Made by a program: the position numbers and the translations under genes. Source: Mycobacterium sp. WUMAC-067 (lineage in GTDB: Bacteria; Actinomycetota; Actinomycetes; Mycobacteriales; Mycobacteriaceae). Taken from it: DNA of 64,000 nucleotides. Location: assembly GCF_020217485.1 (NCBI RefSeq), contig NZ_JAEKMI010000013.1:82826-146825 (forward strand). Direction: 5' to 3'. Positions 29,190 through 38,486 of the stretch are shown one piece after another (within the stretch, counting starts at the first letter, position 1; every line of letters begins with the position of its first letter). The notes beneath the pieces were generated by a model, which was given only the letters and a program-made list of their open reading frames with translations, made no database searches and was not told the DNA's origin.

Positions 29190-30530
29190 CTACAGCGACA
29201 GGTAGGTATTCAGTTCGTACGGGGTGACGTGGCTGCGGTAGTTCGCCCACTCGGTGCGCTTGTTGCGCAGGAAGAAGTCAAACACGTGCTCCCCCAACGT
29301 TTCCGCGACCAGCTCGGAGGACTCCATGGCGCGAAGCGCGCTGTCCAGGCTGGTGGGCAGCTCGCGGTAACCCATCGCCTGGCGCTCCGCGGGGGTCAGG
29401 TCCCACACGTTGTCCTCGGCCTGCGGCCCCAGCACGTAACCCTTCTCCACCCCGCGCAGCCCGGCGGCCAGCAGCACGGCGAACGTCAGGTACGGGTTGC
29501 AGGCCGAGTCGGGGCTGCGGACCTCGACGCGCCGCGACGACGTCTTGTGCGGGGTGTACATGGGCACCCGCACCAGCGCGGAGCGGTTGGCCGCCCCCCA
29601 CGACGCGGCGGTCGGCGCCTCGCCGCCCCCCACCAGACGCTTGTAGGAGTTGACCCATTGGTTGGTGACGGCGCTGATCTCCGAGGCGTGCTCGAGGATC
29701 CCGGCGATGAAGGACTTGCCCACATCGGAGAGCTGCAGCGGGTCGTCCGGGCTGTGGAACGCGTTGACGTCGCCCTCGAACAGGCTCATGTGGGTGTGCA
29801 TCGCGGAGCCGGGGTGCTGCCCGAACGGCTTGGGCATGAACGACGCACGGGCGCCGTTGTCGATCGCCACTTCCTTGATGACGTAACGGAACGTCATCAC
29901 GTTGTCGGCCATCGACAGGGCGTCGGCGAAGCGCAGGTCGATCTCCTGCTGGCCCGGCGCGCCCTCGTGGTGGCTGAACTCCACCGAGATGCCCATGAAC
30001 TCCAGCGCCTCGATCGCGTGGCGGCGGAAGTTCGAGGCGGAGTCGTGGACCGCCTGATCGAAGTAGCCGGCGTTGTCGACCGGAACCGGCGGCGTCCCGT
30101 CGTCGGCGCCGGGCTTGAGCAGGAAGAATTCGATCTCGGGATGCACGTAGCAAGAGAAGCCCAGGTCGTTGGCCTTCTGCAGCTGACGGCGCAGCACGTG
30201 CCGCGGGTCCGCCCAGGACGGCGAGCCGTCCGGCATGGTGATGTCGCAGAACATCCGCGCCGAGTGGTGGTGGCCGCTGGGCGAGGCCCACGGCAGCACC
30301 TGGAAGGTGGACGGGTCGGGGTTGGCGACGGTGTCGGATTCGGAGACCCGCGAGAAGCCCTCGATCGAGGATCCGTCGAAGCCGATGCCCTCCTCGAAGG
30401 CGCCTTCGAGTTCGGCCGGGGCGATCGCGACCGACTTGAGGAAGCCGAGCACATCGGTGAACCACAGCCGAACGAAGCGGATGTCTCGTTCCTCGAGCGT
30501 GCGCAGCACGAATTCCTTCTGGCGATCCAT
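29190..30530 (-). CDS. glnA2: Glutamine synthetase-like protein GlnA2
   Basis: 446 aa from ATG 30528-30530 (matches Rv2222c). The GS fold motifs are present: GSSIEGFSR, HPEIEFFLLKPG, MPKPFGQHPGSAMHTHMSLFEG and NRSALVRVP. The adenylylation tyrosine of GlnA1 is not conserved in the corresponding TPAERQAMGYRELPTSL region, as expected for GlnA2. Its substrate specificity is less certain than GlnA1's; in relatives GlnA2-type enzymes can act as gamma-glutamylpolyamine synthetases. A TACTGT −10 sits 7 nt before the ATG, so the mRNA may be leaderless. Confidence 0.93.
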   Translation of the reverse strand: MDRQKEFVLRTLEERDIRFVRLWFTDVLGFLKSVAIAPAELEGAFEEGIGFDGSSIEGFSRVSESDTVANPDPSTFQVLPWASPSGHHHSARMFCDITMPDGSPSWADPRHVLRRQLQKANDLGFSCYVHPEIEFFLLKPGADDGTPPVPVDNAGYFDQAVHDSASNFRRHAIEALEFMGISVEFSHHEGAPGQQEIDLRFADALSMADNVMTFRYVIKEVAIDNGARASFMPKPFGQHPGSAMHTHMSLFEGDVNAFHSPDDPLQLSDVGKSFIAGILEHASEISAVTNQWVNSYKRLVGGGEAPTAASWGAANRSALVRVPMYTPHKTSSRRVEVRSPDSACNPYLTFAVLLAAGLRGVEKGYVLGPQAEDNVWDLTPAERQAMGYRELPTSLDSALRAMESSELVAETLGEHVFDFFLRNKRTEWANYRSHVTPYELNTYLSL

Positions 30531-30537
30531 AACTCGA

Positions 30538-30569
30538 ACAGTATGCAACGGCTGTTAAATCTGCGTTAC
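30538..30569 (-). promoter_or_regulatory. glnA2 promoter: leaderless −10 and possible GlnR-like site
   Basis: On the minus strand TACTGT (30543-30538) ends 7 nt before the ATG, with no ribosome-binding site. Just upstream is GTAAC-N6-TTAAC (30569-30554), one base off the GlnR pattern seen before glnA1. A GCAACGG/CCGTTGC inverted pair (30545-30551 and 30586-30592) brackets it. Confidence 0.4.
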
Positions 30570-30622
30570 CGATGCCCGCTCAGAACCGTTGCGATGGCCG
30601 CGGTGGGGCCGTCGCTCGCTGG

Positions 30623-32191
30623 TCAGGACCGGCAGCTGTAGCCGGCCGGCGGCGGGGTGCCCGCGACCAGGTAACGCACCACCGCGTTGTCCACGCATTG
30701 GTCGCCGTTGAACACCGCCGTGTGCTGCGTGCCGTCGTAGGTGATCAGCGGGCCGCCCAGCTGGCGGGCCAGGTTCACCCCGGCCTGATACGGGGTCGCC
30801 GGGTCGTGCGTGGTGGAGACGACGACGACCTTGCCCGGCGCCATGGGCGGTGCGGCGTGGGGCGCCGACGTCGGCGGGACGGGCCACAGCGCGCACAAAT
30901 CGCGGGGAGCGTTTCCGGTGAACGGCCCGTAGCTCAGGAAGGGCGCCGCCTGGCGGATCCGCTGATCCGCGGTCACCCAGCTGGCCTGGTCGGTCGGATT
31001 CGGGGCGTCGACGCACCGGATCGCGTTGAACGCATCCTGGTCGTTGGAGTAGTGCCCGTCGCGGCCGCGTCCCTGATAGTCATCGGCAAGCAGCAGCAGG
31101 TCGCCGGCGTCGGTCCCGCGCGCCAGGCCGAGCAGGCCGCTGGTCAGGTATTTCCAGTGCGTCGGCGTGTAGAGCGCGTTGATGGTGCCGGTGGTCGCGT
31201 CGGCGTAGCTCAGCCCACGGGGGTCCGCGGTGCGGCCCGGCTTGGTGGCCAGCGGGTCAACCAGGGCGTGGTAGCGGGCGACGAACTTGGACGGGTCGGT
31301 GCCCAACGGGCAGCCCGGCGAGCGGGCGCAGTCGGTGGCGTAGTCGTTGAAAGCCGTTTGGAATCCGGCCATTTGGTTGACGTTCTCGTCGATGGGGCCG
31401 ACGGTCGGGTCGATGGCGCCGTCGAGCACCATCGCCCGCACGTGGTTGCTGAACTTCTCCAGGTAGGCGGTGCCCAGCTCGGTTCCGTAGCTGTATCCCA
31501 GGTAGTTGATCTGTTCGTCGCCCAGCGCCTGACGCACCGCGTCCATGTCCCGCGCGACGGACGCGGTGCCCGCGTTGGCCAAAAACGCGGCGCCCATCCG
31601 GTTCACGCATTGCTGGGCCAGCTGCCGGTAGAGCTGCTCGATGTGCGCCACGCCGGCCGGGCTGTAGTCGACCATCGGCTCTCGCCGATACGCGTCGAAC
31701 TCGGCGTCGGTGCGGCAGCGCAGCGAAGGAGTGGAGTGGCCCACGCCGCGCGGGTCGAAGCCGACCAGATCGAAGTTGCGACCGACGGGCGAGTTCTCCA
31801 GGTCCGGCGCCATCGCGGCCACCATGTCGACCGCCGAGCCGCCGGGACCGCCGGGATTGACCAGCAGCGATCCCATCCGTTGCCCGGTCGCGGGCACGCG
31901 GATCACCGCCAGCTTGGCCTGGGCGCCGCCCGGGTTGTTGTAGTCGATCGGGACCGACACCGTGGTGCACCGCGCGGCGGGGATATCGCTTGTGTCCGAG
32001 ACGAATTGGCCGCAGCTCCCCCAGCCCTGCGGCGCCGCGGCCGCCGGCGGGTTCGGGGCCGGGGTCTGCCCCGCGCCGGGCTCGGGCGTGGCGCCGGCCA
32101 CCGGCAGCGCGGCGACGGCCGAACCACCCAGCACAAGGCCGAACGAAAGCAGCGCCGAGCTCACGGGTCTCAGGCGCGACATGGCTGTCAT
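30623..32191 (-). CDS. Exported alpha/beta-hydrolase peptidase (Rv2223c-like)
   Basis: 522 aa; ATG at residue 4 is an alternative start. A Sec signal peptide (SALLSFGLVLGGSAVAALPVAGA) precedes a Pro/Ala linker. The S33-like hydrolase follows: oxyanion region NPGGPGGSAVD, nucleophile S234 in [23 protein letters not shown] with the acid, and DGTQHTAVF with the His. The C-terminal half matches tripeptidyl-aminopeptidase-like proteins. It is a paralogue of caeA directly upstream and likely acts in the cell envelope. It has no lipobox, so it is probably released rather than anchored. Confidence 0.88.
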   Translation of the reverse strand: MTAMSRLRPVSSALLSFGLVLGGSAVAALPVAGATPEPGAGQTPAPNPPAAAAPQGWGSCGQFVSDTSDIPAARCTTVSVPIDYNNPGGAQAKLAVIRVPATGQRMGSLLVNPGGPGGSAVDMVAAMAPDLENSPVGRNFDLVGFDPRGVGHSTPSLRCRTDAEFDAYRREPMVDYSPAGVAHIEQLYRQLAQQCVNRMGAAFLANAGTASVARDMDAVRQALGDEQINYLGYSYGTELGTAYLEKFSNHVRAMVLDGAIDPTVGPIDENVNQMAGFQTAFNDYATDCARSPGCPLGTDPSKFVARYHALVDPLATKPGRTADPRGLSYADATTGTINALYTPTHWKYLTSGLLGLARGTDAGDLLLLADDYQGRGRDGHYSNDQDAFNAIRCVDAPNPTDQASWVTADQRIRQAAPFLSYGPFTGNAPRDLCALWPVPPTSAPHAAPPMAPGKVVVVSTTHDPATPYQAGVNLARQLGGPLITYDGTQHTAVFNGDQCVDNAVVRYLVAGTPPPAGYSCRS

Positions 32192-32268
32192 CGTTGCAGC
32201 CGCGGGTACCCGTGGCAGCGCGAAACGATTACGCCTTGGTCTCGGCTCTCAGCCGGCTTGAGCCCGCA

Positions 32269-32326
32269 CCGAGCGTGCACTCACGGCGACGAATCGACGA
32301 AAATCCCGCCGTGAGTGCACGTTCGG
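32269..32326. terminator. Palindrome between caeA and its downstream paralogue
   Basis: CGTGCACTCACGG (32274-32286) pairs perfectly with 32309-32321. Pairing extends outwards to 18 bp (32269-32286 with 32309-32326) with one G·T. It begins 2 nt after the caeA stop and lies ~80 nt before the next start on the same strand, so it likely separates the two transcripts. Confidence 0.65.
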
Positions 32327-32328
32327 CG

Positions 32329-33885
32329 CTAGCACTTGGCGCCGCTCGGCGGCGTCGTGCCGCCGACCAGATAGGCCGTCACGTAGTTGTCGATGCAGCC
32401 GTCGCCCTGGAAGACGACCGTGTGCTGGGTTCCGTCGTAGGTCAGCAGCGAGCTGCGCAGCTGGTTGGCCAGGTCGACGCCGGCCTTGTAGGGAGTCGCC
32501 GGGTCGTGGGTCGTCGACACCACCACCGTGGGCGCCAGGCCGGGCGCGGAGATGGTGTGCGGCTTGCTCGTCGGCGGTACCGGCCAGAACGCGCAGGTGC
32601 CCAGCGGCGCGTGGCCGGTGAACTGCCCGTAGCTCATGAACGGTGCGATCTCCCGGGAGCGGCGGTCTTCGTCAATCACCTTGGCCCGGTCGGTAATCGG
32701 CGGCTGGTCCACGCAGTTGACCGCCACCCGCGCGTCGGTGGCGTTGGTGTAGTGGCCGTGCGCGTCGCGGCGCATGTACATGTCGGCCAGGGCGAGCAGG
32801 GTGTCGCCGTGATGGTCGACGAGTTCGGAGAGGCCGTCGGTCAGGTGATGCCACAGGTTCGGTGAGTACAGCGCCATGATGGTGCCCACGATGGCGTCGC
32901 TGTAGCTCAATCCGCGCGGGTCGTTGGTCGGGACCGGCCGGCCGACCATGGGGTTGTTGGGGTCGACCATCGGGTCGACCAGGCTGTGGTAGACGTCGAC
33001 GGCCTTGGCCGGGTCGGTGCCCAGCGGGCAGTTCGGTTGTTTCGCGCAGTCGGCGGCATAGTTGTTGAACGCGTCCTGGAATCCCTTGGCCTGCCGCAGA
33101 TCGGCCTCGATGGGGTCGGCGTTGGGGTCGACCGCGCCGTCGAGGATCATCGCCCGCACCTTGTTCGGGTAGGCCTCGGCGTAGGCCGAGCCGATCCGGG
33201 TGCCGTAGGAGTAGCCGAGGTAGGTCAGCTTGTCGTCGCCCAGCGCGGCCCGGATGGCGTCGAGGTCCCTGGCGACGTTGACCGTCCCGATGTTGGCCAG
33301 AAAGCCCTTGCCCATCTTGTCGACGCAGCGGCCGACGAACTGCTTGGTCTCGTCCTCGATGTGGGCCACACCGGCCGGGCTGTAGTCGACGTTCGGCTCG
33401 GTGCGCAGCCGGTCGTTGTCGGCGTCGGAGTTGCACCAGACCGCCGGGCGCGACGCGCCCACCCCGCGGGGATCGAAGCCCACCAGGTCGAACCTTTCGC
33501 GGACCCGCTTGGGCAGCGACTGGACGACGCCCAGCGCCGCTTCGATGCCGGACTCCCCGGGCCCGCCGGGGTTGATCACCAACGAGCCGATCTTGTCCCC
33601 GGTCGCGGGGAAACGGATCATCGCCAGCGTGGCGTCGTCGCCGTCGAGGTTGTCGTAGTCGACGGGCACCGCGAGCTTGCCGCATAACGCGCCGGCCGGG
33701 AGCTTGACCTTCGGGTTGGCGGCCCGGCACGGTGTCCACTCCACCGCCTGGCCCAGCTTGGGTTCGGACATGACGGCGCGTCCCACCACCACGCGTTCGC
33801 AGCCCGCCAGAAGCAGCGCCACGGCAGCGATCGACGTCCACATCAGCAGCGTGCGCGCGCTCGTGCCGCGGCGAGACGAACCCAT
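32329..33885 (-). CDS. caeA: Envelope serine peptidase/esterase lipoprotein (Hip1/CaeA)
   Basis: 518 aa (Rv2224c is 520). The N terminus has basic residues, a hydrophobic core and the lipobox LLAGC, so C29 would be lipidated and the protein anchored outside the membrane. Catalytic features: [12 protein letters not shown]226 in [11 protein letters not shown] (Ser228 in M. tuberculosis), [12 protein letters not shown] and DGTQHTVVF. Hip1 cleaves GroEL2 and dampens host responses in M. tuberculosis. It is a paralogue of the gene downstream; several blocks are nearly identical in protein sequence. Confidence 0.94.
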   Translation of the reverse strand: MGSSRRGTSARTLLMWTSIAAVALLLAGCERVVVGRAVMSEPKLGQAVEWTPCRAANPKVKLPAGALCGKLAVPVDYDNLDGDDATLAMIRFPATGDKIGSLVINPGGPGESGIEAALGVVQSLPKRVRERFDLVGFDPRGVGASRPAVWCNSDADNDRLRTEPNVDYSPAGVAHIEDETKQFVGRCVDKMGKGFLANIGTVNVARDLDAIRAALGDDKLTYLGYSYGTRIGSAYAEAYPNKVRAMILDGAVDPNADPIEADLRQAKGFQDAFNNYAADCAKQPNCPLGTDPAKAVDVYHSLVDPMVDPNNPMVGRPVPTNDPRGLSYSDAIVGTIMALYSPNLWHHLTDGLSELVDHHGDTLLALADMYMRRDAHGHYTNATDARVAVNCVDQPPITDRAKVIDEDRRSREIAPFMSYGQFTGHAPLGTCAFWPVPPTSKPHTISAPGLAPTVVVSTTHDPATPYKAGVDLANQLRSSLLTYDGTQHTVVFQGDGCIDNYVTAYLVGGTTPPSGAKC

Positions 33886-34074
33886 GCCAACATATGCTGC
33901 CAGAGGAAACCTGAGATCCTGATCAGCGGCACCGCCGCGCGCGGAGCATGGCCTGTCTCACAGTGTCGCGCCGTTTCAACCGCGCCGAAGAAATGGCAGA
34001 ATGACACCGTCAGACGAACCCGGGGACCCGTTTTGGGCCACGAGGATCGACCCGACCACCCACTAGGGACAATG

Positions 34075-34920
34075 ATGTCTGAGCACAACGTTTACGGTGC
34101 CAACTCGTCTGCGCCCGCGCAGCCGCTCACCAAGATCCGCACCCACCACCTGCAGAAGATGAAGGCCGAAGGGCACAAGTGGGCGATGCTCACGGCCTAC
34201 GACTATTCGACCGCCCGCATTTTCGACGAGGCCGGCATCCCGGTCCTGCTGGTCGGCGACTCGGCGGCCAACGTCGTCTACGGCTACGACACCACCGTGC
34301 CAGTGTCGATCGACGAACTGATTCCGTTGGTCCGCGGCGTGGTGCGCGGCGCCCCGCATGCCATGGTCGTCGCGGACCTGCCGTTCGGCAGCTACGAGGC
34401 CGGGCCCGCCGCCGCGCTGGCCGCCGCCACCCGGTTCATGAAAGAGGGCGGCGCGCACGCGGTGAAGCTCGAGGGCGGTGAACGGGTCGCCGAGCAGATC
34501 GCCTGCCTGACCGCCGCGGGCATCCCGGTGATGGCGCACATCGGGTTTACCCCGCAGAGCGTGAACAGCCTGGGCGGCTTCCGGGTCCAGGGCCGTGGCG
34601 ACGCGGCCGAACAGACCGTCGCGGACGCGATCGCCGTCGCCGAGGCCGGGGCGTTCTCCGTGGTGATGGAGATGGTGCCGGCCGAGTTGGCCACCCAGAT
34701 CACCGGCAAGCTGACCATCCCGACCATCGGGATCGGCGCCGGACCGAACTGCGACGGGCAGGTGCTGGTGTGGCAGGACATGGCCGGCATGAGCAGCGGC
34801 AAGGCCGCCCGCTTCGTCAAACGGTTCGCCGACATCGGCGGGGAATTGCGCCGGGCCGCAACGCAATATGCGGACGAGGTCGCCGCAGGGGTTTTCCCCG
34901 CCGACGAGCACTGCTTCTGA
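34075..34920 (+). CDS. panB: 3-methyl-2-oxobutanoate hydroxymethyltransferase
   Basis: 281 aa from ATG 34075 (the second of two adjacent ATGs), matching Rv2225 length. It makes ketopantoate, the first step of pantothenate and CoA synthesis; the ilvE/Val pathway supplies its precursor. Motifs: [35 protein letters not shown] (metal-binding Asp), [16 protein letters not shown] and the catalytic Glu in MEMVPAELA. The first ~20 residues are a variable N terminus. Confidence 0.96.
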   Translation: MSEHNVYGANSSAPAQPLTKIRTHHLQKMKAEGHKWAMLTAYDYSTARIFDEAGIPVLLVGDSAANVVYGYDTTVPVSIDELIPLVRGVVRGAPHAMVVADLPFGSYEAGPAAALAAATRFMKEGGAHAVKLEGGERVAEQIACLTAAGIPVMAHIGFTPQSVNSLGGFRVQGRGDAAEQTVADAIAVAEAGAFSVVMEMVPAELATQITGKLTIPTIGIGAGPNCDGQVLVWQDMAGMSSGKAARFVKRFADIGGELRRAATQYADEVAAGVFPADEHCF

Positions 34921-34996
34921 CCCCGCGCGTCAGCGCACGATAGCCGGCACGCCGCGGTGCGCGCCCGGACCGCCGATCTGAGGGTCCCGCCTCGTT

Positions 34997-35041
34997 GACA
35001 ACGTTACCCCGGTCACAACGAAACCGCCGAAAAACGTTGTG
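34997..35041. promoter_or_regulatory. Three ACAACG-type repeats before the glycoside hydrolase gene
   Basis: ACAACGTT occurs near 34998-35005, CACAACG at 35014-35020 and CGTTGTG at 35035-35041; the last two form a perfect 7-bp inverted repeat around 14 nt. TACGAT (35052-35057) downstream is a possible −10. This arrangement suggests an operator with several half-sites; the regulator is unknown. Confidence 0.35.
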
Positions 35042-35059
35042 TGGCAGGCATGTACGATT

Positions 35060-35091
35060 GCTCTTAGGAGACGATCCGGACTCTAAAGAGC
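35060..35091 (+). promoter_or_regulatory. 5'-UTR inverted repeat before the glycoside hydrolase
   Basis: GCTCTT (35060-35065) and AAGAGC (35086-35091) are inverted arms around 20 nt, ending 4 nt before GTG 35096. AGGAGA (35066-35071) lies in the loop. Folding could modulate translation, although the stem is short. Confidence 0.3.
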
Positions 35092-35095
35092 AAAG

Positions 35096-36313
35096 GTGGA
35101 CCACATCGACCGGGGGGACCGTGGTGGCTTCGTACACCGTCGAACGGTGCTGAAGTTCCCGCTGCTAGTGGCAGGAGGCATCGTTTTGGCCCGCACACCG
35201 CACGCGTCCGCGCAGCCGCCTCGCACCTCGCCGCAGGCAAGCCGGTGGTCGCCCGAGCGGGCCAACCGCTGGTATCAGGCGCAAGCCTGGCCGGTGGGCG
35301 CGAACTACATCACGTCCAACGCCATCAACCAGCTGGAGATGTTCCAGGCCGATACCTTCGATCCCCGGCGCATCGACACCGAATTGGGTTGGGCCCAAAC
35401 CAATGGATTCAACGCGGTGCGGGTCTTTTTGCACGATCTGCTCTGGGCGCAGGACCACCGAGGGTTCCAGGGCCGTCTCGCGCGGTTCGTCGACATCGCG
35501 GCCCGCCACGGCATCAAACCCCTGTTCGTCCTGTTCGATTCGTGTTGGGATCCCTTCCCCAAGCCGGGCCCGCAGCCCGCGCCCCGGCCCGGCATCCACA
35601 ACTCCGGCTGGGTGCAGAGCCCGGGCGCCGCGCGCCTCGATGACCGCGGCTACGTCCGCACCCTGCGCGGCTACGTCACCGGAGTCCTGACCCAATTCCG
35701 CAATGACGACCGCATTTTGGGCTGGGACCTGTGGAACGAACCGGACAACCCGGCGGACACCTACGCCTCGGTGGAACGCAAAGACAAGGTCGACCTGGTC
35801 GCCAACCTGCTCCCCCAGGTGTTCGAGTGGGCGCGGTCGGTCGATCCCCGCCAGCCCCTGACGAGCGGCGTCTGGCACGGCGAGTGGGCCGACCCGGCGC
35901 GCCGCAGCGTCATCGCCGGGATCCAGCTCGACAACTCCGACGTGATCACCTTCCACTGCTACGGCGAGCCGGCGGCGTTCGAGGGGCGCATCGCCGAGCT
36001 CGTCCCGCTGGGGCGCCCGATCCTGTGCACCGAGTACATGGCCCGGCCGCTGGGTAGCACGGTGCAAAACATCCTGCCGATCGCGAAGCGCGCCGGCGTC
36101 GGCGCATTCAACTGGGGATTCGTCGCCGGGAAAACGCAGACGTACTTTCCCTGGGACTCCTGGGACCACCCGAACCCGGATCCGGCGATGCCGCAGGAAT
36201 GGTTTCACGACTTGCTGGGGCCCGACGGACGGCCGTTCCGCGACACCGAGATTCAGACGATCCTCGAGTTGAGCGACCTGGCGATGCATCTGCGGGCGCC
36301 GCCGGCCGGCTGA
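35096..36313 (+). CDS. Tat-exported glycoside hydrolase, GH5-like (clan A)
   Basis: 405 aa, GTG start. The N terminus has a twin-arginine motif HRRTVLKF and a hydrophobic stretch ending near ARTPHASA, so it is likely folded before export. The (beta/alpha)8 hydrolase has the acid/base E215 in WDLWNEPDN and the nucleophile E313 in ILCTEYMARP; HCYGEP is also conserved. It resembles beta-mannanase/endoglucanase/xylanase-type enzymes; the substrate cannot be told from sequence. It converges on a hemophore-like gene (10 bp). I do not recall it next to panB in M. tuberculosis, so it may be accessory. Confidence 0.85.
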   Translation: MDHIDRGDRGGFVHRRTVLKFPLLVAGGIVLARTPHASAQPPRTSPQASRWSPERANRWYQAQAWPVGANYITSNAINQLEMFQADTFDPRRIDTELGWAQTNGFNAVRVFLHDLLWAQDHRGFQGRLARFVDIAARHGIKPLFVLFDSCWDPFPKPGPQPAPRPGIHNSGWVQSPGAARLDDRGYVRTLRGYVTGVLTQFRNDDRILGWDLWNEPDNPADTYASVERKDKVDLVANLLPQVFEWARSVDPRQPLTSGVWHGEWADPARRSVIAGIQLDNSDVITFHCYGEPAAFEGRIAELVPLGRPILCTEYMARPLGSTVQNILPIAKRAGVGAFNWGFVAGKTQTYFPWDSWDHPNPDPAMPQEWFHDLLGPDGRPFRDTEIQTILELSDLAMHLRAPPAG

Positions 36314-36323
36314 CGGGGAGGCG

Positions 36324-36701
36324 TCAGCGGCACCGATTCTGGAAGTCGGTCAACGGCTGGCGGATGCCCTCGAGGTCGGCGTGGGTCTGCGGGTTGGCAT
36401 CCATGTACTGCTTCAACTGATCGCGCATGTCGCTGCGCGGTTGGCCCTTCAAGCTGGTGAAGTAGTCGTTGACGTCCGGGTGCGTGAACAGGTACGCCGA
36501 CGTGGCCGCGGCGACGCCCGACGAGACCTGGGCCAGATCGGCGGCCGTGCAATTGGGTTGCGACGTGGGCGCCGGCTCCGGATCATCCATCGGCACGTCC
36601 GCCGCGGCCGAGCCGGCCGTCGCGAAAAGCATTGCCACACTGGCCGCGCAGGCCGCCATTCCGCCGGCAACCCGGGCTGCCGGGCGAACACAAGACCCCA
36701 T
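36324..36701 (-). CDS. Hemophore-like secreted heme-binding protein (Rv0203 family)
   Basis: 125 aa from ATG 36699-36701, preceded by AAGGAG at 7 nt; an earlier in-frame start is less supported. A signal peptide ends near GSAAA-DV. The mature ~90 residues are helical, with two Cys (QPNCTAAD and FQNRC) that can close the fold and the family pattern DLAQVSSGVAAATSAYLFTHPDVNDYFTSLKG. Rv0203-type proteins bind heme outside the membrane and pass it to MmpL importers. No MmpL gene is in the window. Confidence 0.82.
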   Translation of the reverse strand: MGSCVRPAARVAGGMAACAASVAMLFATAGSAAADVPMDDPEPAPTSQPNCTAADLAQVSSGVAAATSAYLFTHPDVNDYFTSLKGQPRSDMRDQLKQYMDANPQTHADLEGIRQPLTDFQNRCR

Positions 36702-36817
36702 GCAAACGCTCCTTCGTCGACCATCGCGCAAGGCGAGCGGTATTCGTATCGCAAACCATAAGGGGTTTGCGCGCCGCGCACGCGCGAATCAGGCCGCAAA
36801 CAAATGCGGGCCCGCGG

Positions 36818-36823
36818 TAGGGT
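36818..36823 (+). promoter_or_regulatory. −10 element TAGGGT of a leaderless transcript
   Basis: TAGGGT ends 6 nt before GTG 36830; no ribosome-binding site lies between. Confidence 0.5.
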
Positions 36824-36829
36824 CGGGCC

Positions 36830-38041
36830 GTGGCGGAAGTCCTTCAGACCCAGGTTTGTGTTGCCGGTGGGGGCCCCGCCGGCCTGGTTCATGCGCTCCT
36901 GCTCGCCCGCGCCGGGGTCCGGGTTGTCGTCTTGGAGAAGCACAATGACTTCCTGCGTGACTTCCGCGGCGACACGGTGCATCCGAGCACCCTGCGGATC
37001 ATGGACGAGCTTGGGCTCGTCGATGAGCTCCTGCGCCTGCCGCACACCAAAATCGACCGTGTCGCGTTCGACACCGACGGGACGATTCGCACTTTCGGCA
37101 ACTTCGGTGTGCTCAAACGGTTGGGCTTCAAACAGCCGTATATCGCGTTGATGCCGCAGTGGGACTTCCTCGACTTCCTCGCCGAAAAGGCCTCTGCTTA
37201 CCCGGAATTCACGCTGATCCGCAACGCCGAAGTCAAAGATCTGATCTTCGACGGCGATCGCGTGATCGGGGCGCGCACGCCCGACCTGGAGGTCCGCGCC
37301 GACCTGGTCGTCGGCGCGGACGGGCGCAAATCCGCGGTCCGGGCCGCGGCCGGGCTGCAGACCGCCGCGGCGCACTCGCCGATGGACGTGTTGTGGTTTC
37401 GGCTCAACTGGCGCCCCGGCGATCCGCAGGAGCTGTACGGGGTGGCCCGTCGGGGCTTCACCATGGCGTTGATCTACCGGGGCGACTATTGGCAGATCGC
37501 GTATCTGATGCCGAAGGGGTCCGACCCCCGCGACGGGTCGCTGGAGGCGTTCAAAGAGCGCATCGTGGCGGCGCGGCCACAGCTGCGCGAACACGTCGAG
37601 GACCTTCGTTCCTGGGACCAGACCAGTCAGCTCGACGTGCGGGTGGACCGGCTCGAGACGTGGTGGCGCACCGGCCTGCTGTGCATCGGCGACGCCGCCC
37701 ACGCCATGTCGCCGATCGGCGGCGTCGGGATCAACCTCGCCGTCGCCGACGCGGTGGCGGCGGCCAACATCTTGAGCGCCCCACTACGCAACGGACGGCT
37801 GCGCGACACCGACCTCGCCAAGGTGCAGCGCCGGCGGGAGCTGCCCGCCCGGGTCATCCAGGCTATTCAGGTGTTCGCCCAGGATCGGGTGATCGCGCCC
37901 AATTTGAACGGTGGTGACCTGTCACCCATCCCGATCCCCGCGATCGTGGGTCGGGGCCCGCTGCGATCCATCCCGCCGATCGCCTTCGGGCGGGGCCTTC
38001 GCCCCGAACACGTCCGCACCCCGAACGTGCACACGGCCTAA
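36830..38041 (+). CDS. FAD-dependent aromatic-ring monooxygenase (PHBH/UbiH type)
   Basis: 403 aa, GTG start. The class A flavoprotein monooxygenase motifs are in order: GGGPAGLVHALLLARAG (FAD, ~13-30), VVVLEKH, GDTVHPSTL, GADGRKSAVRAAAG (the DG motif, ~160) and LCIGDAAHAMSPIGGVGINLAVADA (GD motif, ~285). Such enzymes hydroxylate aromatic or similar rings with NAD(P)H and O2. The substrate is unknown. It is divergent from the hemophore-like gene. Confidence 0.86.
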   Translation: MAEVLQTQVCVAGGGPAGLVHALLLARAGVRVVVLEKHNDFLRDFRGDTVHPSTLRIMDELGLVDELLRLPHTKIDRVAFDTDGTIRTFGNFGVLKRLGFKQPYIALMPQWDFLDFLAEKASAYPEFTLIRNAEVKDLIFDGDRVIGARTPDLEVRADLVVGADGRKSAVRAAAGLQTAAAHSPMDVLWFRLNWRPGDPQELYGVARRGFTMALIYRGDYWQIAYLMPKGSDPRDGSLEAFKERIVAARPQLREHVEDLRSWDQTSQLDVRVDRLETWWRTGLLCIGDAAHAMSPIGGVGINLAVADAVAAANILSAPLRNGRLRDTDLAKVQRRRELPARVIQAIQVFAQDRVIAPNLNGGDLSPIPIPAIVGRGPLRSIPPIAFGRGLRPEHVRTPNVHTA

Positions 38042-38139
38042 CGCTTTCCGGCCCCGCCGCCCCAGCGATATTCACATTCTCGGCCCGCCCGCCGCGCTGT
38101 GACGGCACAATGCACTGAGGGGTCGGAAGGAGAGTGCAG

Positions 38140-38394
38140 ATGAACCGCCGCCGCGGGCTTGCCGCACTGCTGGTGTTCTCGGGCGTGGTGTCCGTCCCCG
38201 CAATCCTTACCGCGGTGCCCTCCGCCGATCGGGTCGAGGCGACCGTGTGCGTGGGCGCGGGCCGACGCGTCTCGGTGAGTGGCTGCACCAACATCGCTGA
38301 CAACATCGCCCGCTATGCCCCGCCGCCCGCGGCCTATGCGCCGCTGCCGGAGGACGACACGTCGGCTCCTCCCCCTCCTCCGCCGCCGCCATAG
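38140..38394 (+). CDS. Small secreted Pro-rich protein
   Basis: 84 aa from ATG 38140 with AAGGAG 7 nt upstream. A signal peptide (NRRRGLAALLVFSGVVSVPAIL) is followed by ~60 residues with a Cys pair (VCVGAG, SGCTNIADN) and a C-terminal Pro run of about eight residues. The function is unknown. The good ribosome-binding site, signal peptide and paired Cys argue that it is real. Confidence 0.65.
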   Translation: MNRRRGLAALLVFSGVVSVPAILTAVPSADRVEATVCVGAGRRVSVSGCTNIADNIARYAPPPAAYAPLPEDDTSAPPPPPPPP

Positions 38395-38486
38395 CGCCGT
38401 CACCGCGGTGTGGCAGGCTATGGGTCTCATCCCCCACCGTCCACCGTGTTCAAGGCCGCGGCGACGCGCCGTCAACGGAGCGAAAG

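Noticed and set aside
26273..29227. 984-codon open frame antisense to glnE
   Set aside because: Shadow of glnE: biased composition, no motifs, no ribosome-binding site; glnE has clear domains.
28896..30641. 581-codon open frame antisense to glnA2 and the glnE start
   Set aside because: No recognisable domain and Arg/Gly/Val/His-biased; glnA2 explains the region.
30572..32314. 580-codon open frame antisense to the exported peptidase gene
   Set aside because: Mirror frame of a gene with signal peptide and catalytic triad; no independent support.
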